DNA of 64,000 nt from Fusobacterium perfoetens (GCF_021531475.1 NZ_JADYTX010000006.1:1-64000); one strand, 5' to 3'; positions 44,901 through 53,836 are shown, counted from the stretch's first letter. Numbers and translations: made by a program. The notes: generated from the letters alone by a model not told the origin.

Positions 44901-44929
44901 TTGATTTATAGTTTTTAACATTGTATAAT
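44901..44929 (+). promoter_or_regulatory. Promoter of pepF
   Basis: TTGATT (44901-44906) and TATAAT (44924-44929) with a 17-base spacer; pepF starts 36 bases later behind AGGAGG. Confidence 0.65.
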
Positions 44930-44965
44930 ATTATGAAAGTCTAACAACAAATTAGGAGGCTAATT

Positions 44966-46786
44966 ATGGAAACAATTTTATCAAGAGAAAATATTGATAA
45001 TAAATATAAATGGAATTTAAGTGATATTTATGCAAATTGGGAATCTTGGGAAAAAGATTTAGAAAATCTAAAAGAAATTATAAAAGAAATCCCAACTTTT
45101 GAAACAAGTATCACAACAGATGAAAAAAAATTTATAGAACTTATAAAATTAGAAGAAAAAATCCAAAGAATGATTGATAAACTTTATCTTTATCCATATA
45201 TGCTTAGAGATTTAGATTCAAAAGATGTGGTTGCTGCTGAAAAAATGCAAATCATTGAACATATCTACTCTGAATATAGCGTTATATCTTCTTGGATAGT
45301 TCCAAAAATTTTAGAAATTCCAAAAGAAACTATGGATAAATGGATTGAGAGAAATCCTGAACTTCGCGAACATAGATTTGGTTTAAATGAACTTTATAGA
45401 CTGAGAGAACATGTACTTGATAAAGATAAAGAAAAACTTTTATCATATTTCTCTCAATATATGGGAGCTGTAAATGATATTTATGATGAACTTTCTATCT
45501 CTGATATTAAATGGAATGAAGTTGAACTTTCAAACGGAGAAAAAGTACAAGTTACAAATGCAATGTACTCAAAAATCTTAGAAGAAAATAAATGTCAAGC
45601 TGACAGAAAAAAAGCTTTTGAGGCTCTTTACAACTCATATTTTATAAACAGAAATACTTACGCAGCAATCTACAGAGGACAAATCCAAAGAGATGTGGCT
45701 GGAATGAAAGCTAAAAATTATAAATCTACTTTGGAAAGAGCTTTAGAATCTAATAATATTCCTGTTGATGTATACTTAAATCTTATTGGGTCAGCTAAAG
45801 AAAACTCTGCTCCTCTAAAAAAATATATAGAACTTAGAAAAAAATATCTTGGAATTTCTGAGTATCATTATTATGACAATCAAATAAAAATAGTTGACTA
45901 CAAAAAAGAGTTTACTTATGAAAATGCAAAAGATATAGTTTTAGAATCTGTTTTACCACTTGGAAAAGAATATCAAAATAATCTTTCTACTGCTATAAGT
46001 GAAGGTTGGCTTGATGTTTTTGAAACTCCAAATAAAAGAAGTGGTGCTTATTCATTAAATATTTATGATGTTCACCCATATATGCTTTTAAATTTTAACG
46101 GAACTTTAGATTCTGTCTTCACTTTAGCTCATGAGCTTGGACATACTCTTCACAGTATGTACTCTACAAAACATCAACCTTATGCAACTCACGATTACAC
46201 AATTTTTGTTGCTGAAGTGGCATCTACTTTTAATGAAAAACTTTTACTTGATCATATGTTAAAAATATCAACTGATAAAAATGAAAGAATTGCTTTAATT
46301 GAAGAAGCTATTGGAAATATAGTTGGAACATATTATCTTCAAAGTCTTTTTGCAAATTATGAGTATGAGGCTTATAAATTAGTAGAAAATGGAACTCCTA
46401 TCACTGCTGACACATTAGATAAAATTATGGATAGATTATTCAAAGAATATTTTGGAGAAGAACTAACTATGGACGAGCTACAAAAAATTATTTGGGCTAG
46501 AATCCCTCACTTCTTCAATTCACCATATTATGTATATCAATATGCTACTAGTTTTTCTGCATCATCAAAACTATATGATAAAATCACAAATGAAAAATAT
46601 TCTGAAGCTGAAAGAAAAGAGTCTTTAGAAAAATATCTAAATCTTTTAAAATCTGGTGGAAATGATTTTCCTATCAATCAATTAAAAGACGCTGGAGTAA
46701 ATCTTCTTGAAAAAGAAAATTTTGAAGCTGTGGCAATGGAGCTTTCAAGACTTACAGAGCTTTTAGAAAATGAATTAAATAAATAA
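44966..46786 (+). CDS. pepF: Oligoendopeptidase F (M3 family)
   Basis: The 606-residue zinc peptidase has the M3 active site H-E-L-G-H in LAHELGHTLHSMYS and the downstream Glu ligand in FVAEVASTFNE. The PepF N-terminal pattern WNLSDIY..WE.W is present, as is NIYDVHPYMLLNF. It cleaves peptides of about 7-17 residues in the cytoplasm. It is monocistronic, with its own promoter and a terminator. Confidence 0.95.
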   Translation: METILSRENIDNKYKWNLSDIYANWESWEKDLENLKEIIKEIPTFETSITTDEKKFIELIKLEEKIQRMIDKLYLYPYMLRDLDSKDVVAAEKMQIIEHIYSEYSVISSWIVPKILEIPKETMDKWIERNPELREHRFGLNELYRLREHVLDKDKEKLLSYFSQYMGAVNDIYDELSISDIKWNEVELSNGEKVQVTNAMYSKILEENKCQADRKKAFEALYNSYFINRNTYAAIYRGQIQRDVAGMKAKNYKSTLERALESNNIPVDVYLNLIGSAKENSAPLKKYIELRKKYLGISEYHYYDNQIKIVDYKKEFTYENAKDIVLESVLPLGKEYQNNLSTAISEGWLDVFETPNKRSGAYSLNIYDVHPYMLLNFNGTLDSVFTLAHELGHTLHSMYSTKHQPYATHDYTIFVAEVASTFNEKLLLDHMLKISTDKNERIALIEEAIGNIVGTYYLQSLFANYEYEAYKLVENGTPITADTLDKIMDRLFKEYFGEELTMDELQKIIWARIPHFFNSPYYVYQYATSFSASSKLYDKITNEKYSEAERKESLEKYLNLLKSGGNDFPINQLKDAGVNLLEKENFEAVAMELSRLTELLENELNK

Positions 46787-46793
46787 AAATTTT

Positions 46794-46832
46794 AAGAAAG
46801 AACTATCCTATTTTTATAGGGTAATTCTTTTC
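46794..46832 (+). terminator. Imperfect terminator after pepF
   Basis: AAGAACTATCCTA (about 46798-46810) pairs imperfectly with TAGGGTAATTCTT (46817-46829), followed by T-rich sequence. Confidence 0.55.
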
Positions 46833-46863
46833 TTTATGTTTATATAAGTTTAGGAGGTAATTA

Positions 46864-48249
46864 ATGGATCAAAAACATCAATTTATGGGAGAAGAAAAAA
46901 TAACAAAACTTTTATTTCATTTTTCTATCCCTGCTATTATAGGAATGCTTGTTAATGCTCTCTATAATGTTGTAGATAGAATTTATATAGGACGTATCAG
47001 AGAAGTTGGACATTTAGCTATCTCTGGTGTTGGAATTACATTTCCTATAACTCTATTTGCTTTTGCTTTTGCTCTTTTAATCGGACTTGGGGGAGCCACA
47101 AATATCTCTCTTACACTTGGAAGAAAACAACTAAAAAAAGCTGAAAGATATTTAGGAACAGCTTTTAGTTTTGGGATTATAGTTTCTATTCTTTTAAGTG
47201 TTTTTACTTTATTTTTTATTGACAGCTTAATTTGGAAAATGGGTGGAAGTCAAGATACTTTTAAGTATGCAAAAGATTATTTATATATTGTAGCTTTTGG
47301 ATTTCCAGGAATTTTAACAGGATATATTACAAATACAATTATCCGTTCTGACGGAAATCCTAGAATAGCAATGGCTACTCTTCTTATAGGAGCTATCACA
47401 AATATTATTTTAGACCCTATTCTAATTTTCTATTTTGATATGGGAGTAAAAGGTGCTGCTTGGGCCACTATCATCTCTCAATATATTTCTGCCATTTGGG
47501 CTACTGGATATTTCTGTTCAAAATACAGCGGACTTAAACTTCGTAAAAAATATTTAAAACCAGATTTACATAAAGTAAAACAAATTTCAATTCTTGGTGG
47601 TGCTTCTTTTGCACTTCAAATTGGAACAAGTTTAGTTAACTATATCTTCAACTACACATTAAAAAATAATGGTGGAGATATTGCAATTGGAGCTATGGCA
47701 ATTATTCAAGGGATAGTAATGTTTATAACAATGCCACTTTTTGGAATAAATCAAGGTTTACTTCCAATTCTTGGTTATAACTATGGAGCAAAACTTTTCC
47801 CAAGAGTTAAAGAGGCTCTATTTAAAGGAATATTTGCAGCGACATTTGTTTGTGTTTTAAATTTCTTAGCTATCCAATTTTTATCAAAATATTTTATAAT
47901 TATTTTTAATGATAAACCTGAACTTTTAAACATAGCCTCTCGTGGACTTAGAATTCAAACTTTTATGTTGCCAATAATTGGATTCCAAATAGTTTCTTCT
48001 ATCTATTTCCAAGCTATTGGAAAGCCAAAAATGAGTATGTTTATGGGGCTTTCAAGACAAATAATTATTCTTATACCTTGTATAATTATTTTGGCAAAAT
48101 TCTTTGGACTTAATGGAATTTGGTTTGCAGCTCCTACTTCTGACTTTATAGCTACTGTTATAACTTTTATCCTTATTAAAAGAGAGTTAAAACATTTAAA
48201 AGAACTTGAAGAAAAAGAAAATACTCTTAAAGCTATGGAGCAAAACTAA
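46864..48249 (+). CDS. MATE-family efflux transporter (MepA-like)
   Basis: The 461-residue protein has about 12 helices. Its opening, LLFHFSIPAIIGMLVNALYNVVDRIYIG, GHLAISGVGITFPIT and GLGGATNISLTLG, is that of the MepA branch of MATE proteins. IIRSDGNP.IAM and TNIILDPILIFYFDMGVKGAAWAT are further family motifs. Start has AGGAGG upstream. It ends in a Lys/Glu-rich cytoplasmic tail (KRELKHLKELEEKENT). Not closely alike to the MATE protein at 43299. Confidence 0.9.
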   Translation: MDQKHQFMGEEKITKLLFHFSIPAIIGMLVNALYNVVDRIYIGRIREVGHLAISGVGITFPITLFAFAFALLIGLGGATNISLTLGRKQLKKAERYLGTAFSFGIIVSILLSVFTLFFIDSLIWKMGGSQDTFKYAKDYLYIVAFGFPGILTGYITNTIIRSDGNPRIAMATLLIGAITNIILDPILIFYFDMGVKGAAWATIISQYISAIWATGYFCSKYSGLKLRKKYLKPDLHKVKQISILGGASFALQIGTSLVNYIFNYTLKNNGGDIAIGAMAIIQGIVMFITMPLFGINQGLLPILGYNYGAKLFPRVKEALFKGIFAATFVCVLNFLAIQFLSKYFIIIFNDKPELLNIASRGLRIQTFMLPIIGFQIVSSIYFQAIGKPKMSMFMGLSRQIIILIPCIIILAKFFGLNGIWFAAPTSDFIATVITFILIKRELKHLKELEEKENTLKAMEQN

Positions 48250-48269
48250 AAAATAAAATATTTTAATCA

Positions 48270-48309
48270 AAAATCACTGGACTTAACAAAAAAGTTTAGT
48301 GATTTTTTA
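48270..48309 (+). terminator. Terminator after the second MATE gene
   Basis: AAAATCACT (48270-48278) pairs with AGTGATTTT (48298-48306), then T-rich sequence. Confidence 0.7.
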
Positions 48310-48379
48310 TTTGAGTTTTTTACCAAATCTTAATTTTTTTATGATATTGTAAAAATATTAAATAAAACTTGGAGGAAAA

Positions 48380-49891
48380 ATGAAACAAGATCTAAAAAAT
48401 TATTTTAAAATAGCTTTTACTTTTTTTATTATTACTATTCCTTTTGCTCTCTTAAGGTTTCCAGATATTAAGAATGAGATGAAATATTTTATAGTGACAA
48501 ATAATATGCTCACTGATAAAAATTTCTTTATTCTAAAATATTTCCAAGAACTATATCCAGATAAACCACCTTTTTATTTTTGGATTTTAAGTTTGATAAA
48601 AACAATATCTAAAGAACATTTTTATTTCTTTAATATTTTTATAGGCTCTACTCTTTTTGGATTTGGGATTCTAATTTTGACATATAAACTTATTAAAAAT
48701 TTAAAAGACTCTCAAACAGCTCTTTTTATAACTTTATCTCTAGAAACTATCCCATTTTTTATAGGGGTTTCTGTTCTTCAAAGAATGGATATTATGATGA
48801 GCTTTTTTATTTCTCTAGCTCTATACTTTTTCTTTGGATTTTATTATAATTTTTGTAAAATTTCTATAAAAAATCTATCTATTTTTTATTTTTCTATTTT
48901 TATGGGAGTATTTACAAAGGGAGTGGCTGGGATTGCAATACCAATTTTAGTAATTTTTACATTTCTTATTCTTGAAAAAAATCTAAAATTTTTAAAGGAA
49001 ATAAAATTTATTAGAGGATTTTTATTTATTATTTTTCTTTTTAGATTATGGTTTTATGCTATCTCTCTTTCACCAAATGGAAATGAGTATATAAATCTTT
49101 TATTAGGGCAAGAAACAGTTGGAAGAATAGTAAAATCTAAAAATCATATAAAACCTTTTTACTATTATATAAAAAATATAGCTTATATTTTTTATCCTTA
49201 TGGATTGATATTTTTATCACTTGCAGTTGTCTATGTAAAAAAATTCAAATCTTGGAAAAATTGGGAAAGTCTAGAAAAAATAAGTTTTATCTCAAGTATT
49301 ATTCCGCTTATTATGTTTTCTTTAGCAAGTGGTAAACTTCAAATATATCTTACTCCTATTTTACAATGGGCTATTATATTTGTTATTTTTACTCTTGAAA
49401 AAAATTTGGATAAAAAACCAATAAACTTTATTTTTAAACTTTCTGAAATTCTTTCAATTTTTCCTATATTTTTTAGAAAAAAAGAGTTTCAAGCTAGAAT
49501 TAAAGCAATAAATATATCTATGTTTAGTATATTGATATTTTTAGTTTTTGGTGTTAACTTTTATAATAAAAACTATACTTTAAAACCTTTTGAAAAATTT
49601 TTAAAAAGAGAAGATATTAGAATCTCTTCATATAAGTTTCCAAATTCAAATAATTTATCATACCTTTCTGGATATTACATTATAGATTATAATTCAAAAG
49701 AGGAAATCCCAAAAGATTGTCAATATATTTTAAAGAAAAATAAAGTTTCTGATAGCCTAGAAGATAACTATTCATTAGTTTTAAAAAATATTCTCTTTAT
49801 AAAAAAATATAAAAGAGCTGAGAAAAAATCTCAGCTCAAAAATTATTTAGAATATTTTTCTACAAATTTTGCAAAACCTTTAAATGTATAA
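48380..49891 (+). CDS. ArnT/PMT-type membrane glycosyltransferase
   Basis: The 503-residue protein has about 10-12 transmembrane helices and the GT-C (PMT_2) pattern: first-loop acidic region FPDIKNEMKYF and the PDKPPFYFWILSLIK motif typical of ArnT-like enzymes. A glycosyltransferase domain covers the first 350 residues, then a soluble tail. Members move sugars from polyprenyl phosphate to lipid A or protein; the acceptor is unknown. The gene is monocistronic. Its last 49 bases overlap a convergent gene, and a terminator for that gene lies inside its coding sequence. Confidence 0.8.
   Translation: MKQDLKNYFKIAFTFFIITIPFALLRFPDIKNEMKYFIVTNNMLTDKNFFILKYFQELYPDKPPFYFWILSLIKTISKEHFYFFNIFIGSTLFGFGILILTYKLIKNLKDSQTALFITLSLETIPFFIGVSVLQRMDIMMSFFISLALYFFFGFYYNFCKISIKNLSIFYFSIFMGVFTKGVAGIAIPILVIFTFLILEKNLKFLKEIKFIRGFLFIIFLFRLWFYAISLSPNGNEYINLLLGQETVGRIVKSKNHIKPFYYYIKNIAYIFYPYGLIFLSLAVVYVKKFKSWKNWESLEKISFISSIIPLIMFSLASGKLQIYLTPILQWAIIFVIFTLEKNLDKKPINFIFKLSEILSIFPIFFRKKEFQARIKAINISMFSILIFLVFGVNFYNKNYTLKPFEKFLKREDIRISSYKFPNSNNLSYLSGYYIIDYNSKEEIPKDCQYILKKNKVSDSLEDNYSLVLKNILFIKKYKRAEKKSQLKNYLEYFSTNFAKPLNV
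49808..49837 (-). terminator. Terminator of the DUF6485 gene, inside the glycosyltransferase gene
   Basis: GAGCTGAGA (49815-49823) and TCTCAGCTC (49829-49837) form a perfect 9-bp stem with a 5-base loop. On the minus strand a T-rich tract follows. It begins 6 bases after the stop of the leftward DUF6485 gene, and lies within the 3' coding end of the rightward gene. Confidence 0.75.
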
Positions 49892-50055
49892 TCTTCATTT
49901 TCAGGTCTTTCTTCAGATAATTTTTTAAAAAAGCAAGTTGGAATTTCATTTGCTTTTAAACATTTTAACACACATAGGGTACAACCTTCTTGATGATTTA
50001 TAGGATTATTTGGACATTTATAATCTCCACAAGTACAAAAATCTTTTGCTTCCAT
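49843..50055 (-). CDS. Cys-rich DUF6485 family protein
   Basis: The 70-residue protein has seven Cys (7, 9, 14, 25, 28, 32, 41) and His21 in the pattern CxCxxYxCPNNPxxHxxGCTLCxxKCL, then EIPTCFF. That is the DUF6485 family, small proteins of anaerobes that probably bind zinc or an iron-sulfur cluster. Function is unknown. It overlaps the end of the convergent glycosyltransferase gene by 49 bases. Ribosome site GAGAGGAAAAA lies upstream. Confidence 0.8.
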   Translation of the reverse strand: MEAKDFCTCGDYKCPNNPINHQEGCTLCVLKCLKANEIPTCFFKKLSEERPENEDYTFKGFAKFVEKYSK

Positions 50056-50113
50056 TTTTTCCTCTCTTCATTTTTATAATTTAATTAAGAGGTGTTACAT
50101 TTTTATTAAAAAG

Positions 50114-50281
50114 AATATAGATTAAAAATTACGGAAATTATGGAGAAAAATTAGATTTATAAAGCGACATTGAACGCTAAAAATCACAACTGTTTGAACG
50201 AAGTGAGTTTTGTGATTTTAGTGAGAGGAGCTTTTAATAAATCAATTTTTCGTAATCTGTAGTAATTTTTAATCTTATATT
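50114..50281. repeat. MITE-like palindromic element of 168 bp
   Basis: The outer arms AATATAGATTAAAAATTAC (50114-50132) and GTAATTTTTAATCTTATATT (50262-50281) are inverted with one bulged base. Inside, a second imperfect pairing (about 50136-50165 with 50230-50257) and a tip hairpin CTAAAAATCACAA/TTGTGATTTTAG make nearly the whole element one long hairpin. It carries no open frame with a ribosome site. It looks like a miniature inverted-repeat element or extragenic palindrome. Confidence 0.65.
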
Positions 50282-50311
50282 TCTTAAATTTGCACAACCC
50301 TTTTAAAATAA

Positions 50312-51550
50312 TTAATCAAATTTTTTATTTACCCAATCTTTTCCTTCAACAAATCTTGTGATAAGCATTGAAGCAATTGTATCTCCACTAGCATTAATCA
50401 TTGTTGCTGGTGGGTCAACTAAATATCCTATTGTAGCGATTATTGGGAATGCTTCAGGTGGGAATCCATACATTGAAACTATAAACATCTCTCCAATTAA
50501 TCCTCCACCGGGAACTCCAGACATTACAACTCCACCTGCAATAGCTAAGAATAAAGCACTAATATAAGTTCCGACACCAGTAAATGGTATTTGGAAAATT
50601 CCAAACAAGAAAGTTATTTTTAAAATAGAACTTAAAACAGTTCCGTCCATATGAGCTGTAGCTCCTATTGGAAGAACAATCTCTCTTATATCTTTTGGCA
50701 CTCCTATTTTTTCACAAGCCTCTAAATTTACAGGAAGTGTTGCTATACTACTTTGAGTAGCCACAGCTGTTATTGCTGGAGAAATTACATATTTTAATCT
50801 TCTTATCCCTTCCATTCCACCAGAAATCCAAGCATATAATGGAAATGCTGTAAACATATAAAATATACATAATGGATAATAAATTGCCATAGCTCTTGCA
50901 TAAGAACCTAATAATTCTTTTCCATATTCTCCTGTAAGAGAAGCAAAATATGCACCTAATCCTATTGGAGCATAATACATTAAAAGACTTATCATTTTTA
51001 AAAATACTTCTGATAGAGCCTCTAACCCTTTTGCAATTATTCTTCCCTTTTCTCCAATCAAATTTACACAGATGCCAAAAACTATAGAGAATAAAATTAA
51101 AGGTAACATATTTCTTTTAGAGATAAGTTCTGGAAAATCTGTAACTGTGATAGCTTTTACTACTTGCTCTCCTGTTGAAAATGGCTCTATTGCCTCAGCT
51201 ATTGGCATAGCTAAATTTACTCCTTGAGCTGGTGGAAAAACTTTTACAGTAATAAAAATATAAATTGCTGCTAAAAATCCTGTTGATACAAATGTTAAAA
51301 GAAGTGTTTTTAATATTTTCTTAAGTCTATTCATATCACTCATTGAAGATACAGAACCACTTATAGTAACAAATACTAAAGGAACAACTAACATAAACAT
51401 ACCATTTATAAATAGATCTCCAAAAGGTTTAAACATTTTTGCTTTATCTCCCATTTGTAGACCAACTATACTTCCAATAAATATAGCTCCTAATAATATT
51501 ATGGAGAATTTATAAGCTGCCCATACACTTTGTTTTTTAGTTTCCTTCAT
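50312..51550 (-). CDS. Dicarboxylate/amino acid:cation symporter (DAACS)
   Basis: The 412-residue protein belongs to the GltP/GltT/SstT-type symporter family: GDLFINGMFMLVVPLVFVTI, the serine-rich re-entrant loop ATQSSIATLPVNLEACEKIGV, and the transport core GATAHMDGT, followed by PGGGLIGEM. Members take up glutamate, aspartate, serine or C4-dicarboxylates with Na+ or H+. Fusobacteria ferment amino acids, so uptake of an amino acid is likely, but the substrate is not determined. Single gene; the ribosome site is GGGAGGGG. Confidence 0.9.
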   Translation of the reverse strand: MKETKKQSVWAAYKFSIILLGAIFIGSIVGLQMGDKAKMFKPFGDLFINGMFMLVVPLVFVTISGSVSSMSDMNRLKKILKTLLLTFVSTGFLAAIYIFITVKVFPPAQGVNLAMPIAEAIEPFSTGEQVVKAITVTDFPELISKRNMLPLILFSIVFGICVNLIGEKGRIIAKGLEALSEVFLKMISLLMYYAPIGLGAYFASLTGEYGKELLGSYARAMAIYYPLCIFYMFTAFPLYAWISGGMEGIRRLKYVISPAITAVATQSSIATLPVNLEACEKIGVPKDIREIVLPIGATAHMDGTVLSSILKITFLFGIFQIPFTGVGTYISALFLAIAGGVVMSGVPGGGLIGEMFIVSMYGFPPEAFPIIATIGYLVDPPATMINASGDTIASMLITRFVEGKDWVNKKFD

Positions 51551-51593
51551 AATAAACCCCTCCCGCTTTCTTTTTTATAATAAACTTATACAG

Positions 51594-51599
51594 ATTATA
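51594..51599 (-). promoter_or_regulatory. -10 box of the symporter gene
   Basis: The minus strand reads TATAAT in TGGTATAATC, about 44 bases before the start. The -35 region is unclear. Confidence 0.4.
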
Positions 51600-51655
51600 C
51601 CATATTTTAACAAAAAAATGTTTATAAAATTTTTATTTTTATCTTTTTGTAAAAT

Positions 51656-52510
51656 TTATTTAATAAGGCTATATAGATATTCTATCTCTTCTTTCCAAAT
51701 TGTATTATCGATAGTTTCAAGAATAATTGGAATATTATCAAAACGAGAATCATTCATAAATCTTATAAAAAATTCCTCTCCTAATTTTCCCTTTCCAATA
51801 CTTTGATGTCTATCTTTTTTAGAGCCTGTATCAAACATTGAATCATTTAGATGAACTCCTTTTAGATATTTAAAACCTATATATTTTTCAAACTCATCAA
51901 AAGTTTTATTATATCCCTCTTCATCTTTCAATTCATAGCCTGAAGCAAGAGTGTGACAAGTATCTATACAAACTCCTATTCTTGATTTATCTTCTATAAG
52001 CTCTATTATTTTTCCTATCTCAGAAAATTTACTTCCTATATTGCTTCCTTGCCCAGCTGTATTTTCAAGAACAACAACTACATTTGGAACTTTTTTGTGG
52101 GCTTTATTTATCCCATCAGCAATAAATTTTATACACTCATCAACTGATATTTCATTTAAATGACTTCCTGGGTGCATATTTATTTTGTTAAGTCCTAAAA
52201 GATTACATCTTTCCATCTCATCGACAAAAGCATTAAAAGATTTTTCTCTTTTTTCTGGATCAGGACTTCCTAAATTATGAAGATAACTATTGTGTGGCAA
52301 TACATAATCAGGAAAAATTCCACTCTCTTTTAATAATTTTTTAAATTTTAATATTTCTTCCTCTTCTAATGGTTTTGAATCCCATCTTCTTTGATTTTTA
52401 GTAAATATTGCAAAAGCTCTAGCATTTATATTTTTAGCATTTTCAATAGCATTAGAAACTCCACCTTGTGCTGATACATGTGCTCCTATAAATTTATTTA
52501 TTTTACTCAT
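51656..52510 (-). CDS. nfo: Endonuclease IV (deoxyribonuclease IV)
   Basis: The 284-residue TIM-barrel AP endonuclease begins IGAHVSAQGGVSNAI. It has the metal-binding signatures NMHPGSHL, VVLENTAGQGSNIG, IGVCIDTCHTLASGY and LKGVHLNDS, and HQSIGKGKLG. It cuts 5' of abasic sites using three zinc ions. Length and motifs are complete. Confidence 0.96.
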   Translation of the reverse strand: MSKINKFIGAHVSAQGGVSNAIENAKNINARAFAIFTKNQRRWDSKPLEEEEILKFKKLLKESGIFPDYVLPHNSYLHNLGSPDPEKREKSFNAFVDEMERCNLLGLNKINMHPGSHLNEISVDECIKFIADGINKAHKKVPNVVVVLENTAGQGSNIGSKFSEIGKIIELIEDKSRIGVCIDTCHTLASGYELKDEEGYNKTFDEFEKYIGFKYLKGVHLNDSMFDTGSKKDRHQSIGKGKLGEEFFIRFMNDSRFDNIPIILETIDNTIWKEEIEYLYSLIK

Positions 52511-52627
52511 AACTTAATTTTGACCAAAATATTTTAGTCTACTTCCTCCTTATATTTTTCATTTAATTATATCATATTTTGAATGATTTTAAAATTGAAA
52601 AAAATACTTTATTTTTTTGAATAAATA

Positions 52628-52636
52628 TGCTATAAT
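52628..52636 (+). promoter_or_regulatory. Extended -10 promoter of the rubredoxin unit
   Basis: TGCTATAAT is an extended -10, about 34 bases before the 80-residue gene; a matching -35 is not seen. Confidence 0.5.
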
Positions 52637-52669
52637 AAATTATAAAGTTAAAACTAAAGGAGGCAATAT

Positions 52670-52912
52670 ATGAATAAAGAGCTAAATCAAAAATTTAACT
52701 ATCTATTATTAGGTGATGAGAAATATACTGAATGTCCCCATATTTTAACAATAACTACTGAGGAGAAAGGAATATCTCTTACAGAAGACTGTGGTGATTT
52801 AAAAGAATTAAAAATTTCTTATGAAGAAATTTTAGATAATATTTTAAGTGATGAACAAGGTAAAGAAATCGTTGCTGAAATTATAAAAAGATTAGTTTGG
52901 GAAAAAAGATAA
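52670..52912 (+). CDS. 80-residue hypothetical protein
   Basis: I do not recognise this acidic protein. It has two Cys (CPH at about 22 and CGD at about 41), a beta-rich middle (HILTITTEEKGISLTED) and a C-terminal helix ending RLVWEKR. The ribosome site is AAAGGAGG. It precedes the rubredoxin gene by 36 bases and shares its terminator, so the two are probably one transcript. Confidence 0.65.
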   Translation: MNKELNQKFNYLLLGDEKYTECPHILTITTEEKGISLTEDCGDLKELKISYEEILDNILSDEQGKEIVAEIIKRLVWEKR

Positions 52913-52948
52913 ATTAAATTAGGAAGATTTGAAAAGGAGAGATGAAAA

Positions 52949-53116
52949 ATGGAAAAATACATTTGTAAAATTTGTAAATATGTTTATGATCCTGCAAAAG
53001 GAGATGCTAAAGGCGGAATAAAAGAAGGAACTTCTTTTGAAGATTTACCACATGACTGGGTATGTCCTTTATGTAAAAAAGGAAAAGAAGTTTTTGAAAA
53101 AGTAGAAGAAAAATAA
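52949..53116 (+). CDS. Rubredoxin
   Basis: The 55-residue protein is a complete rubredoxin. The iron is held by Cys6-x-x-Cys9 ([12 protein letters not shown]) and Cys39-x-x-Cys42 ([10 protein letters not shown]), and the middle has the family pattern [15 protein letters not shown]. It is a one-electron carrier that, in anaerobes, passes electrons to oxygen- or peroxide-reducing enzymes. No partner enzyme is adjacent. The start at 52949 is behind AAAGGAGAG; an ATG 7 bases earlier is out of frame and soon stops. Confidence 0.92.
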   Translation: MEKYICKICKYVYDPAKGDAKGGIKEGTSFEDLPHDWVCPLCKKGKEVFEKVEEK

Positions 53117-53127
53117 TTTTAAAAATT

Positions 53128-53158
53128 AAGTGTGGTTTTAAAAGCCACACTTTTTTAT
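53128..53158 (+). terminator. Terminator of the rubredoxin gene
   Basis: AAGTGTGG (53128-53135) pairs with CCACACTT (53145-53152), followed by a T-tract. Confidence 0.8.
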
Positions 53159-53223
53159 TTTTTAATATTTTATAGAAATATTATACTTTTTTAAATAAAA
53201 ATGTAATTATTACATTTTTATAC

Positions 53224-53252
53224 TTGATATATTTTTATTTTTGTGATATAAT
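53224..53252 (+). promoter_or_regulatory. Promoter of the two small genes
   Basis: TTGATA (53224-53229) and TATAAT (53247-53252) with a 17-base spacer, in front of the gene at 53283. Confidence 0.65.
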
Positions 53253-53282
53253 CAAAATATAAAGATTTCATAGGAGGTTTTT

Positions 53283-53522
53283 ATGGAAAGATTAACAAAT
53301 GAAGAAACTTTAAATATAATAAAGACTATGAAAGAAAATGGACAATATGAAAAATTTCAAGAAATGATACTTGATGATTTTGAAGAACATAATATTGTCT
53401 ATACTTTAGATAATGATGAAATAATTGCTCTAGCTTATAAAAATAATACAATTCCTTTTAAAATGCAAGAGTTTTATAATTGGCATGAAATAAATATTTT
53501 AACAGAAGAGGATTTAGATTAA
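53283..53522 (+). CDS. 79-residue hypothetical protein
   Basis: No family is recognised. The protein is acidic and mostly helical, with NEETLNIIKTMKENGQYEKFQEMI at the start split over two helices and EEDLD at the end. No Cys. The ribosome site is AGGAGG. It ends one base before the next gene, so the two are coupled. Confidence 0.6.
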   Translation: MERLTNEETLNIIKTMKENGQYEKFQEMILDDFEEHNIVYTLDNDEIIALAYKNNTIPFKMQEFYNWHEINILTEEDLD

Positions 53523-53523
53523 A

Positions 53524-53709
53524 ATGGAAAACTTAGATCTTTATCAATCTGAACTTAAAAAAATATTAAAGGGCTGTGACAGTTGTAGGGCAAAGATGTG
53601 TAATGTTTGTCCCAATGGAAAAAGGAAAAAAATATTAAGAGCTAGAATAAAAGAGCTATCCCCTACTAAAGAAACTTGGCTAGAAAGATTAAAAAATTTC
53701 TTTAGTTAA
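53524..53709 (+). CDS. 61-residue Cys-rich protein
   Basis: The small basic protein has four Cys in CDSCRAKMCNVCPNG (about 18-32), a possible zinc knuckle or iron-sulfur site, followed by a Lys/Arg-rich helix (KRKKILRARIKEL). The ATG follows the previous stop by one base. The function is unknown; coupling suggests a two-protein unit. Confidence 0.6.
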   Translation: MENLDLYQSELKKILKGCDSCRAKMCNVCPNGKRKKILRARIKELSPTKETWLERLKNFFS

Positions 53710-53737
53710 ATGTATAAATTAAACTTTGTCTAAAAAG

Positions 53738-53765
53738 AGTTATCACTAGTTGGTAACTTTTTTTA
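53738..53765 (+). terminator. Terminator of the small-gene pair
   Basis: AGTTATC (53739-53745) pairs with GGTAACT (53752-53758), allowing one G-T pair, then T-rich sequence. Confidence 0.6.
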
Positions 53766-53795
53766 TTTATAATTTAATAATATTTTATAAAAATA

Positions 53796-53804
53796 TGTTA
53801 TAAT
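53796..53804 (+). promoter_or_regulatory. Extended -10 promoter
   Basis: TGTTATAAT is an extended -10 about 33 bases before the TTG start of the YchJ-like gene. Confidence 0.5.
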
Positions 53805-53836
53805 AAAATTAAAATTAATAATAAGGAGGTTTTATT

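Noticed and set aside
43299-48249. The two MATE genes as a recent duplication
   Set aside because: Their N-terminal and loop motifs differ clearly and they belong to different branches of the family; no DNA-level similarity was noticed.
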